Below, in pieces: positions 21,094 to 30,866 of a stretch of DNA of 64,000 bases. The position numbers and the translations under genes are program-made. Origin of the DNA: Seminavis robusta (Eukaryota > Bacillariophyta > Bacillariophyceae > Naviculales > Naviculaceae); assembly GCA_903772945.1 (NCBI GenBank), contig CAICTM010000125.1, positions 1 through 64,000 of the forward strand. The letters are read 5' to 3'. Position 1 is the first letter of the stretch, and every line of letters starts with the position of its first letter. The notes under the pieces are model-generated. The model was not told where the DNA came from, did no database searches, and saw only the letters and a list, made by a program, of their open reading frames with translations.

Positions 21094-21687
21094 TGCTGCT
21101 CGATACTGGCTAGAAGAGCTGCTCGTCCGATCCGTTGGGAAAATAGTGAGAGGACGCAGAACGAGCACGAAGCCTGCAAGCAAGGCGGCACAGCGTGGCG
21201 TGGAATTGAAGAACTGTTTTCACAGCAGCGTTTTGTCTGTCTCGGCGACCGATAAACATGCTAGGAAAACGGACTAGGAAGCAGTGAAGAGGATTGTGGG
21301 CGGTGACTACGTCGTAGAAGTGGCATAAATTGCAGGAAACAGCAAACTTTCCTGCTGTTGTTTTGTTACCCAAGCTCACTGTTGAGGAAGGAATTGTTGT
21401 TGTGACAATGAAGAACGAAGATGATACGGAGACGGCATGCTCTGGTGAGACCCGAAGAGCTTCCAATGTCACAAAAGGGTTGGAAACAACAAAGGTACGA
21501 CGGGGTAGATTGCTTGTACATGTAGAGCCATTTTGATTTTGATTTCATTTTGATTTCTGCAAAGTTGTTTTTGATTTTACTTTCAAAAGTCGTTTTGATT
21601 TGCTAGGAGCTGTTGCATTCATTTCATTGTCCTCATTTTCTCTTGGTTTCGACGTTCGTTCAGCTCATCAGGAACAACAGCAACAAC

Positions 21688-22424
21688 ATGAACAGCAGCA
21701 ACGCTATTCAGCATGCCTCTGGAGATCAACATGGTGAGTTCCGCGATGGCGACGGCGATTTAACGTTAGACTTGTCTGTTATTGATCTTTCCTCGCCTTG
21801 GCTTTGTTGGTCCGTGGGATTTCTGACCGTTGGTCCTTTTCATCTTTTTATCGCTGTGCAGATACTAGTGTAACCGTGGCTGAAGTACTTCGACTGTGCT
21901 CACTTCTAACCCCTGAAGAACAGCAGAAATTCGACGACAGATACACACAACAACGACTGCAAGTTGGGCGAACAGGTCGAGCACAAAACCAGCTTCAGGA
22001 ACGGTTTGAATCCGGTACTAGCGAGGTGATAGTTTCGAACGAAGACGCTCAACGAAACGATGATGGCAGCGTGGCCTATTCTCATTCAACGCCCTCCGAT
22101 TTAACGGATGGCAGCCATGTCAACAGTGATCGAAATTTTGGAAGTCCAGCACGAATTCTTCTTCAAACAGAGAATGGAAACAACCAAGACGTGACGCCCA
22201 CTGACAATCTTCAAACTGCTGGTGAGGAAAGTGATGGAGACTTGCAAGCCGACAACCCTCACGATTCGAGCAACCCGTACCATCAAAATGACAACGCCGA
22301 CGACGACACGGCAAGCCTACTTGACGCAGAGCGCAACAACGTGCCAGCAACGGCAAGTACTACAAACACAGCAAGCACCGCGAGCTTGACGAACGTCACA
22401 GGGGCCGACCAGGCACAGAACTAA
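21688..22424 (+). CDS. Two-exon low-complexity protein, unknown function
   Basis: I recognise no family. The ATG at 21688 opens a 46-nt exon (MNSSNAIQHASGDQH); the GT-AG intron 21734-21861 (128 bp, GTGAGT donor, CTGTGCAG acceptor) joins it in frame to the rest. The only ordered part is a predicted helix pair, VAEVLRLCSLLTPEEQQKFDDRY, that recalls short DNA- or protein-binding helices. The remainder is rich in Asn, Asp, Ser and Thr and should be disordered. The intron with consensus ends and the phase-correct joint are the main support for a real gene. CAA/AAC-rich codons give local compositional bias. Confidence 0.55.
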
Positions 22425-22595
22425 ATCGCGAGATTCCACAACAGCCAACCGTGCACCAAATTGCAACCGTGTTGCGCGCCATGAGAAAATACTAAAGGAA
22501 GTACTAGCCCATTCACCGTCTCGGTTATCAAGGCTGATGACTGGTTGCTTGCTAGCTAGAATATAGAAATGAGAAATTCAACGATAATCAAAAAC

Positions 22596-22728
22596 TACTC
22601 TAATGTCTTTAGGGTGTTTCTGTTTTGCTTCTCTGGGCCGTCTACCTGGTACACTACCTAGCTAGACTTGAGGAGAGCATTGGTACCCTGCCTTTCACTT
22701 TGCCTCTCTATCCCTAACACCGTTCGTG
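22596..22728 (+). repeat. Left half of promoter duplicate A
   Basis: Matches 27798-27928, ending exactly at CCCTAACACCGTTCGTG. The second half of the same duplicate resumes at 27593. The 4.9-kb element lies between the halves. Confidence 0.75.
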
Positions 22729-23151
22729 CTGATGAACACATCGGTTCAACCGCGACATAAGGTCTGGCCGTCGCTACAACGATTTTTCATTTGATTTGAA
22801 GGTGGGATTACGCATTAGGGTGCAGGATACCAGCCATCTATCAACTATCAACACAACATCTATACGGCCGTATAATAGCACTGATAGTAGGTTGTATTGC
22901 CTTCGTGAAGATGAGCAATGATGTTGTTTTGATACTGTAGCAACGCTCATTCTGCGTTTGTCATAGGGGCGTGGAGTCTTCAGAGAGTGAAGGGTTGGGT
23001 TGCCGTATCGTTTTGGCCATGCTTTCTCATTTGAATCAATGTTTTGATTTTTTGGACGTGCGAATGCCAATGCCAATCATTGGCACGGCCACGACTTTTG
23101 AGTGAAGCAATGCAAGAATAGAGATGATAGACTGGCCATTATGCCTTCGCA

Positions 23152-26100
23152 ATGGCGAAGCGTCGAGCGAAGAACAGCGGCGAGGCGGAGACAGAGACAC
23201 CCAGCAAAGTGCCTCCGTTGATCGACCAAACAAATCATGTCTTTTCTCCAGCATTTTCTCCAGCATTTGCATCCCCACCTCACAAGAGAGGTTATCGCTA
23301 CTTGACAACGCCAAACTTCAAAGCAGGACGTCTATTCAAGTCACCTTCAAAAGGAAATCCAGCCACAACTTTCTCTGTGGAATCTCAGACTGTTAGTTTG
23401 TCGACCAAATCGGTTGGCACCCAAACCGAACCAATTGCATGCCTCAGCTTTGAAAGTGAGATCATAGCAAGAAATCCTGGCAGACAGCTTCAACAGCAAG
23501 CTTTCGACACACTTGCTGCATTGCATATCCAACAGAAAGATAAGAGTTATGCTCGTCTATCAGTTCGACATGGGCAACAGACCTATTTCAAAGTCCCAAA
23601 CACTCGAGCTTGCGATCACATCATCTCCAAGGGTGCCGTCAACAAGAAACTGTGCAGGCAAACATCTCTTATTTCTGGTCTCTTTCATCGTATTTATGGA
23701 GCCAGTGTGAATCGAATTCTGCCAGTAGTTTTGGCCAACGTCGGCAAGCAATTCCAAATCGCGGTGCTTCCAATTCAACTGTCAGGTTTGAAGATTGCCC
23801 AAGCAATCGCGATTATGTGCCAACATCAACAAGAGGGCTTGAGAGACTTGCAAATGCGCTCCATGACTATGCTCCGTATCTCTCAAATCTTCTATTCCCA
23901 AAGCAGCTGCGCCGTCGCATCTCTGAATTTGAAAAGTGCACACTCGATGTTGAGTTAAGCTTTGAGATTATCTCCTTGGAGATGAATGGTGACGGGAAAA
24001 TGAAACCATGCGTTCACGCATAGATATCCAACCCACCGGTGATCATCGAAGGCCTCACTCGAAGTGCGCTCATTGCTGGAAAGTTTCAAGAGTCGGAGCT
24101 GTTGTCTTCCCACAAGGCTGAGGTCCTTGTTGTCCAAGGATGTGATAAGGGAGGGAACATGACGCTCAGTTTGATGCGCATTGCCAATAGATTGGATGGC
24201 AATGCTCCACAATTTTGCTTTCCAGTAGCTTTCTATGAAGATGGCAGAGAATCATACAGCAATTTGGCAAGGACAATATACGACAACTCAAGTCCGTCCA
24301 CAAAGCCAGTCCAACCCTTCCTTCAGGGACTGCTTGATGGCAAATATCACATGATGGTGGTATCAGCATGTCACGACGGCGAAGTTATCGATGCACAATG
24401 TTTGGTTGTCGAGTACAGTGGCATTTCGGTGTATGCGAAGAATGAGATCTTAATCGATGATATCTGTGAACGGATTTTGCCCGATGCAGACCACCGCGAG
24501 CTCTCTCTTGCTATCCAAGACGCATCAACACGGAAACAGCCAGAGATTTTATTGCTTGACAAGGTTAGAAGATGCTCCTTGGCGGTCAGACTTGTGCTTT
24601 CGAACGAAGATATCGGGGATGGCGATGAGATTGATAGGACACTATATGCAGGCATCCAACTTTATCAACGTGGCTCGACTCAAGTACTTGTCGGTCGCCT
24701 CCCTTTCACATCCACACTCTTTGTGCCATCCACTGCTGAAGTGAAGGTTCGTTGTTATGCATGTCGTCCATTTACTGCTGACGATCTAAAGCTTAACATT
24801 GCCGTGTCAGGTCAACGCACGGCTGCCAGCAAATATCCTTGCCCCATTTGCATTGCTTCAAGCGATCAATTCAATCAATGCGTGCATGGGCTCAAAGCTC
24901 CCCTTCGCGAGGGACCAAATCACAACAACAGACTATACAACAAATTCGTGGAAGTGGCGGGCGGAAGAGCTTCAAAGGTGGCTGCAGATTCATCAGCAGC
25001 CTCGATGAGTATTAAGGGAAAAGCGAAGAGTGTTGTCAGTCGGCCACTACTGTTAACACCACCACTACAAAATACGGCAGGATCAATGCATGTTTGTCAG
25101 GGGATAATGACGCATCTCACAAGACGAACCTTTGATCTATTAGAGCAGATCGATCGCAAGGCCGATTGGTTTCGCAAGCTGAAAGGGGTTGTCAAGGATG
25201 CAAGCGATACGACTGAGATCAAAGACAAAATTAAGGACATGCACCAAAAGGATCGTGCCCTCTACAAACAGAAGGAAGCCGCATCGAAGTGGTCAAACGT
25301 TCCTTCCCAAGTCGAACGTGCTGCTATATTGCAGGCTGAAAGAGAGCAGCACTGCATTCAATCAGGAATGGCGGCATGGGCAGCAGTTCAAAAAGCGGCA
25401 ACAGAGCTCTCGTCAAACGGAAACCAATTCATTAAAGACTCCGGCTCAAAGCCAGAAGGAGAGGCCAGCTACTTGCTGTATCAGTCGTTTTGTGTTGATG
25501 GCGGAGTTCGATTCAATGTGGAGCACTCGGGCTTGGAACTGACCAATGCTAATGGTATCAAAGTGCTTTCAAAATACGAGGTTATTGCAAAGCGAGTGGA
25601 AGAAGCGTATGCTTTCGGAGAGGAGACACACCTCCAGTCGGAAGTAAAGACTGTAATGGCAATGTGGCGGAGCCTGGCAAAGCTCCTGCTGGAGCTGTCA
25701 GCAATCCTGAAACGACAATCAAAGCTGTCCACTGAGGAAATCGCACGTCTAAAGCATTGCTCGATCGAATACGGCCGGCAGTGGACAACAATGATTGAAG
25801 GGAAAGAGACTGTGTTCAACAAGCTACACACGCTGATTGCTCATTTAGCATCCTTTGCTGAGGAGCATGGAACGATTGGGTTGGTGAATGAGGAGAGCTT
25901 TGAAGCTACCCACCCAAGAGCCCAAACCATTAGCAGCCACTTGCGAAGCATGGTATCAACAGAGGGCAAAGTCCAGAAGACGGTCCAGCGATTCTCCCTC
26001 GGCCTCAACAGTGAATATCAAACAGAAAAAACGGCGCTTCAAGACAATCGGAAGAAAGGACCTCGAAAGCTGGCCAACGGTAGCAAATACAAAGTCGCAC

Positions 26101-26327
26101 ACCAAACACGACAACACGATGATGCTCCCATCTGCAATCCAACCGAGGAGAGTCTTCTTCCGAAAGGGTTGGCTTTTGTCGACACCAATAGAGCCATTGT
26201 CAAGATCGAGTGGTTAGATTACTACAACTATCTGGTTTGTGGTCGAGTACCTTCATCTTGGAGGAAGCCCTTCAATGAAGATGAAGATATCGGTGCTGTA
26301 TTCAAGGTCAAGTCAGAGTTTGTTTAA
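23152..26327 (+). CDS. Large transposase-like protein of the 4.9-kb element
   Basis: ATG at 23152 (MAKRRAKNSGEAETETP). The N-terminal part is basic with a STKSVGTQTEP motif of the kind seen in several animal DNA-transposon proteins. The C-terminal 760 residues form one long frame: VLVVQGCDKGGNMTLSLMRI with a following FYEDGRESYSNL block resembles the first catalytic-Asp strand of transposases of the G-D-x-G-G type; a CPIC knuckle (KYPCPICIASSDQ) follows, then a long helical region and a C-terminal domain ending FKVKSEFV. The copy is not intact: the frame changes once near 23.78 kb and one in-frame TAG lies at 24021, before the long frame. Read as a whole it would be about 1,050 residues. DDE chemistry is an inference from one motif. 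Confidence 0.55.
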
Positions 26328-26613
26328 TGCTTGATCAAAGCATCGATTGCGATATTTTCTGTTCCGAGAAATGGAGAGTATTTCATTGTAATCTGGTAGT
26401 TTCCTAAACAACGATATAGTATCAGGTTTTGGATGGGATACTACAGTATTACAACTACACAGTTTCCACATTCTAGAACCTGCACTTTGCTCATTGCGGC
26501 TGTATCTCACACCTGATGCTGTAAAATAACGCCATTTATAGTGGTTTGAGATACGGTTGCAACCAGCAAACACAATGATAGAGCTCTCCAGTGGCAATTG
26601 AATATCCACTCAT

Positions 26614-27138
26614 TCAATCCATTGTTTCTAGAGTGAATTCGGAGTTTGCGATGCTGCTTGGTGACAATAGATCCACAACAGAGGGGGTGTCAGCGACAGT
26701 ATTGTGTGGTGCCTCTTTCCGGAAAGAGGGAAGTGTTTCCAATTCAGTGATCACAGCACTCATTCCAGCATTTTTAGGAGGACGCTCAACGTAGAATCGA
26801 GAAAACTTGCAGACAAGTACAAGAGTAAGCTTCACCCCGTGGCAAGTCTTGATCACAATGCTGAGCCTATCCATCGCAACATAAGTTGTTTCAACGTTGT
26901 CTTGTCCACAAAGGAAGTCGTGTAGCTCCATGGCTTGCTCTGGGGCAAGGAATGTGCTGTTCTGAAAGTACCAGATAAGAACCTCATCACTTTCCTTGCG
27001 AATTGCATGAGCAATGCATTTTGCAATCCTCGTCTTGTATGCTTCCATGTCATTGATTGGACGCAGTGACGAACGATTTGGTCTGCGACAAGAGGCGGAG
27101 AATATACCGCCATCTTTTGTCTTGAAGTCGTAGGTCAT
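26614..27138 (-). CDS. Second protein of the 4.9-kb element, unknown
   Basis: A 174-residue frame from the ATG at 27138 (MTYDFKTKDGGIFSAS); the same frame is open, without ATG, to 27243, and a neighbouring frame carries an ATG at about 27269 (MTVDSKKTKFWL), so the true start may be upstream after a splice or frameshift. It reads like a folded protein (IAKCIAHAIRKESDEVLIWYF, AMELHDFLCGQDNVETTYVAMD) with a C-terminal Ser/Pro tail. No known domain is recognised. It converges on the large gene, with about 290 bp between the stop codons, and lies inside the same inverted repeats, so I treat it as part of the element, perhaps a DNA-binding or accessory factor. Confidence 0.45.
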   Translation of the reverse strand: MTYDFKTKDGGIFSASCRRPNRSSLRPINDMEAYKTRIAKCIAHAIRKESDEVLIWYFQNSTFLAPEQAMELHDFLCGQDNVETTYVAMDRLSIVIKTCHGVKLTLVLVCKFSRFYVERPPKNAGMSAVITELETLPSFRKEAPHNTVADTPSVVDLLSPSSIANSEFTLETMD

Positions 27139-27592
27139 GATAAACAGTTGATTACAGTGGATGCCAATGGATTGTGAGACAAAAAGCAACCCAGCAAGTC
27201 CCTCCTTTACAGCCAAAATCCGAGGAACAGCGTCTCCAACCAAAATTTGGTTTTTTTGAATCGACGGTCATGGCAGCCTAATATCTTCAAAAATACGAGC
27301 CTGCTGGCCAGACAGCCTCTCAGCCTTGTCCTATAGATAGCATCAAGAAGAAGAGATAACAATGGTGGGAATGTTGGAGAGGCTCCAGGCAACTCAATAT
27401 CATGGTTTCATGCTCCGGTTACCGGTAACTGCAGCAGACTCGAGGATCCTTGAACACATGCAATGCGAGTGAGTTCAATTCACTCGAATCGTCAGTGCTC
27501 TCCCAAATATATCCGTTCAAAAGTGCCATACCACGGCCAGACCTTATGTCGCGATTTGGCCATTTTAAACCGATGTGTGAAGCCAACTTGCA

Positions 27593-27790
27593 TGACCAGC
27601 ACCGTTGCCGATTCGTTGTTCATTAGTTGCTTGACCGTTGCTTGACCCTGCTTTGTGGTGTGGCGCATCTTCCACGCCATGCAATTGTACAATTACTAAA
27701 TTTGGCGCGAACTCTCCAAACCGCTTTCCTTTGATGCCACTATGATTCGCTGTCTCCAATCAGCCCTCTTTTGCAATATGTCATTCCAAA
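27593..27790 (+). repeat. Right half of promoter duplicate A
   Basis: Continues duplicate A after the inserted element, matching 27927-28150: shared blocks include ACCAGCAyCGTTGC, CTTCCACGCCATGC, ATTTGGCGCGAAC and CCAATCAG-CCTCTTTTGCAAT. Confidence 0.75.
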
Positions 27791-27797
27791 GCATAAT

Positions 27798-28154
27798 AAA
27801 ATCAAAACTACTCTTCTATCTTCCGTCTACGTTGTACCTACCTACTAGTAGCTAGACTTGAGGAGAGCTTTGGTACCCTGCCTTTCTATTTGCCTCTCTA
27901 TCCCTAACACCGTTCGTGACCAGCATCGTTGCTGCTTCTTTGTTCAGATTGGTGGGTTGCTTGCTGCTTCTACTGCTGTATGATATCTTCGTGATGATAC
28001 CGTCTTCCACGCCATGCTTGCGTCCAATTTCAAAATTTGGCGCGAACATGCTTCGCGACCTCCAAAGCTGTCCTTCTGCCATACCAGTACCGGTACCGGT
28101 ACCTCTATTATTTTTCCTAGTAGCTTCCAATCAGTCCTCTTTTGCAATCTGACC
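27798..28154 (+). promoter_or_regulatory. Promoter duplicate B, 5' region of the F-box-like gene
   Basis: The uninterrupted relative of duplicate A. It ends at the ATG of the gene at 28155 and contains a GGTACCGGTACC tract (about 28085-28103), so it is probably the working promoter and 5' leader. Confidence 0.6.
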
Positions 28155-29084
28155 ATGATACTGCGTAGCATGTCCACTGCAAAGGCTCTTGCCGCCCAAA
28201 CTATGCCATTAGAAGACCTGCTTTCTTCCAATGCTGGACATTCCATTTGGGAATTCTGTTCCTTTCACGATCGTCAAAAGCTCTTTTGCACCAGTCGAAC
28301 GCTGCGAGCATGTAAGGAAAAAGTGGTGGCAACCACCGATTGGAAAGCGCTGGAAGAGTTGGAATTTCTAAGAGCAATCCAAGCCGTCGATAAAAATTCA
28401 CCCTTAATCAAGGAGATGGAACCTTTCATTCGGTCCGGCAACTATTATTTGGTTCGACACACCTGGAATCGTATCGCCGATGCTGTGTATCCATCTGTCA
28501 AGGAAGCCATGGCGGACGCTGTGGATTTTAGTTTGACGTTCTACATGAATGAATCATTCGAAGAGGGATGGGAGGGTCTGTTAATCAACGAACAAATGGA
28601 GAATGGAATGAAGTTCTTTCATAATGCTGATGAGGAGGAGGAAGACAACTACAAGAAAAGGAAAAAGCGCAAACGAAAACAACATACTTGTGTCAATGGA
28701 CAGTTTTGTGCTGCTGCCCAAAGTGGCAATGCCATTGAGAAATATTATCGCGTCAATCTGAATCATCAGAAAAAACAATCCGCATTTCGAACGTTCTGTG
28801 GCAAGTGCATCGATCAGAATCTATTCCTGGCTGTAAGGTTTGCTGCCTTTCATGGAATGGATTTTAACGTGAACTGGGGTTTGGCCCAGTTAGTGGATGG
28901 TGACAACGATCCTCTAGACGAGGAAGATGAGGAGTACTCCCCTGATGACGTTGGGCGAGTGGTAGAAGAACCGATTGGCACCAAAAAGAAGGCGCTGGAA
29001 ATATGTCTTTGGGAGTGGAATAACCAGGAGTGCGATCAACGCAAGGTTCTTTGGTTTGTCGGAACAAGTGAGGGCACTGACTAG
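28155..29084 (+). CDS. F-box-like protein with a zinc-binding cluster
   Basis: A 309-residue intronless protein. The ATG at 28155 lies at the end of the duplicated promoter; an earlier in-frame open stretch from 28014 is within the promoter repeat and is not used. Residues 15-60 (PLEDLLSSNAGHSIWEFCSF then DRQKLFCTSRTLRACKE) resemble a degenerate F-box: a Leu/Trp-rich helix followed by the L-x-x-T-S-R-x-L helix. A Lys/Arg/Glu run (KKRKKRKRKQHTC) may be a nuclear signal. Next to it C-x5-C and F-C-G-K-C pairs about 40 residues apart could hold zinc. If the F-box reading is right it would recruit substrates to an SCF ubiquitin ligase; this is tentative. Confidence 0.6.
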   Translation: MILRSMSTAKALAAQTMPLEDLLSSNAGHSIWEFCSFHDRQKLFCTSRTLRACKEKVVATTDWKALEELEFLRAIQAVDKNSPLIKEMEPFIRSGNYYLVRHTWNRIADAVYPSVKEAMADAVDFSLTFYMNESFEEGWEGLLINEQMENGMKFFHNADEEEEDNYKKRKKRKRKQHTCVNGQFCAAAQSGNAIEKYYRVNLNHQKKQSAFRTFCGKCIDQNLFLAVRFAAFHGMDFNVNWGLAQLVDGDNDPLDEEDEEYSPDDVGRVVEEPIGTKKKALEICLWEWNNQECDQRKVLWFVGTSEGTD

Positions 29085-29659
29085 TCTAGCCAGACAGCAA
29101 TCTATCTATTCTTTGGCTGATGCCTGAAAGTTGGCTGTCCTTGCAACCACTCTGGTTGCTGCTTACGGACAGCTATGGTAGCTTGCGTCCCTAAGAGCCA
29201 GGCCACATTTCCAACTGAACTGCAGAACTCATTAGAGAAGACTAGCTAGCTTGCTTAATAGATTAACTAAAGTTATGTTAAACTTGAAGACACTGAGCTC
29301 CTCTGGATCTACTACATGTCCTTTCTCTCGTTTCGCCTCAGCATAAGGCTGAGGCCCACTACAGATAGGCCCTCTGCCAGCTGGCTATCAGAGTACTCGT
29401 AGTCGATGCCTCCAGGTCCAAACAAGCGGTTTCTCAAGCAGGCAACGAACGGTATATACCAGTGGTTCTCCTCATCTATCAGTTCCATAGAGCAATCTTC
29501 GTTCCAGCAAGATTCTCAGTAAGGAAACGTTCAAGCCAATCTCTGAAACTCTAGCTAGATTCCTGCATTGTAAGCGACAAGGGAGCGACACAATCCAAGA
29601 CCCACCCGTTAGCTCGCAAAAGCTATCAACAGGAGCGAATTGTTGGCGTGCATTTGTTG
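29085..29659. other. Intergenic, no supported gene
   Basis: 3' flank of the F-box-like gene. No repeat or coding signal is convincing. Confidence 0.55.
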
Positions 29660-30217
29660 TTACCAACCATGGGTGTCTATTTGACCTCTTTGGGGGACAC
29701 GAGCATGGAACAAGGCGTCACAGCTTTCTTCTGCCTGGTACAGTATAGTATGGGCAGTGAGGAATTCCAAAACGCACCAAGCTCTTGTCGTATAGACTGG
29801 TTGCTTCCAGGGTGTTACCATGGCCAGTACATGTCCAATCCACTTGACACGATCCGTCCAAATGGCGATCAAGTTCATTGGCAGGAACCGTTCCCGTTTT
29901 CTCCGAGCTCCGAGACCACACGGTGCTGGTTGATACAGACACAGTCCATCCAAATGTAGGTTTGCTTGGGGTCCAGATGGTTGGAGGTACAATAGTGCGA
30001 TAGTGGATAAGTAACTGAGCATGTGGGTGGCGTGGCCTGCATGATTCCCCCCTTTATTATAGCCTTTTAGCGCGGGACAACCGTATACAGGCAACACCCC
30101 TCCTTGTATCCAAGGGACATATGATGTTGGCGCCCTTGGTATGATGCAGGATGCCCACGTCTTCAATTGCGTACAGGTTGGAGGACTAGGACCATCGCAG
30201 TAATAACAGATGGACAA
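29660..30217 (-). pseudogene. Possible remnant with an R-x-WC-x-x-E motif
   Basis: A minus-strand frame without an ATG near its beginning. Its last third, LHLDGLCLYQPAP to TTRAWCVLEFLTAHT, recalls the D-x-x-C-I-x-Q ... (T/N)R-x-WC-x-(F/Y)E pattern of algal TIR-like or toxin-domain-free sensing proteins, in which a stressed Trp-Cys pair is followed by an acidic residue. The first two thirds look non-coding. I suspect an eroded fragment of such a gene, but the match is short and could be chance. Confidence 0.3.
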
Positions 30218-30396
30218 TTGGCCGGTAGTGCAGGTACTAGATTCAGCGACCTAGGGGTACCGCGCCTCAGTCATGCCCATGCAAGAGCATCAAGCTCCAG
30301 CAATGATGATGCACGCCATGATGTATCCACTACAATTTTCTTTGGCAAGAGGCCCACTCACAGTGCAAGATTGGGGCAGGCCGGTAGAACCGAGGG

Positions 30397-30863
30397 TATA
30401 AATAGAATATATATAAGGGGGGTTTTAGAGTAGGGAAATTATCTACGGAAGCCAGCCGGGGCCAGGCTTAAGCAAAGAACAGTCGAAATTCAGGACTAGG
30501 TTCTGTGGGATCAGGGGCAAGAAATTGAGGACCATTACAGGGGGCAAAGGGTTTGGCTTTGCGGGATCCACGGAGACATAAATGGGTAGCTTTCACAAGG
30601 GCAATTGAGATACGGGTCTGCATGAAGAACATCATTTGAGAGTAGGAAAATTGAGTTTTGGAGGCAGTAGCAGAAGCAAGGCGTTGTAAGAGAGTCTTGG
30701 CTTGAGGGGCAAGCATGCCATCCACTGAAACAACAAAGGGGTGGAAGGAAGCGCGATTGGACTCGCACGCATCTTTATATTTGGAAATTTTGTCGCGTTC
30801 TTGTTGGGTTAAAACTTTGATGGGATCTTTGTTGCGGTAAGAGGCACAGTCTATAAATAGAAT
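30397..30863 (-). mobile_element. 5'-truncated LINE-like retrotransposon, copy 2
   Basis: Nearly identical to copy 1 over its length (30409-30851). A perfect 12-bp target duplication, TATAAATAGAAT, flanks it at 30397-30408 and 30852-30863. It inserted four bases beyond the stop codon (3' side) of the broken LRR gene at 30867. The same 3' end and a different 5' truncation point from the other copies are the hallmark of target-primed reverse transcription. Confidence 0.85.
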
Positions 30864-30866
30864 CCT

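Larger units (their letters stand above)
22729..27592. mobile_element. 4.9-kb two-gene DNA transposon, superfamily unknown
   Basis: The ends are inferred from an intact relative of the target: promoter duplicate B (27798-28157) runs straight across the point where duplicate A is split. Inside each end are inverted repeats: ACACATCGGTT at 22736-22746 against 27568-27578 (11 bp perfect), and a 21-bp perfect pair at 22751-22771 against 27533-27553 (starting CGCGACATAAGGTCTGGCC on the left). The flanks overlap by only about two bases (TG), so the target duplication is very short or absent. It carries a large gene on the plus strand and a smaller one convergent to it. I know of no named superfamily that fits all of this. 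Confidence 0.7.
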
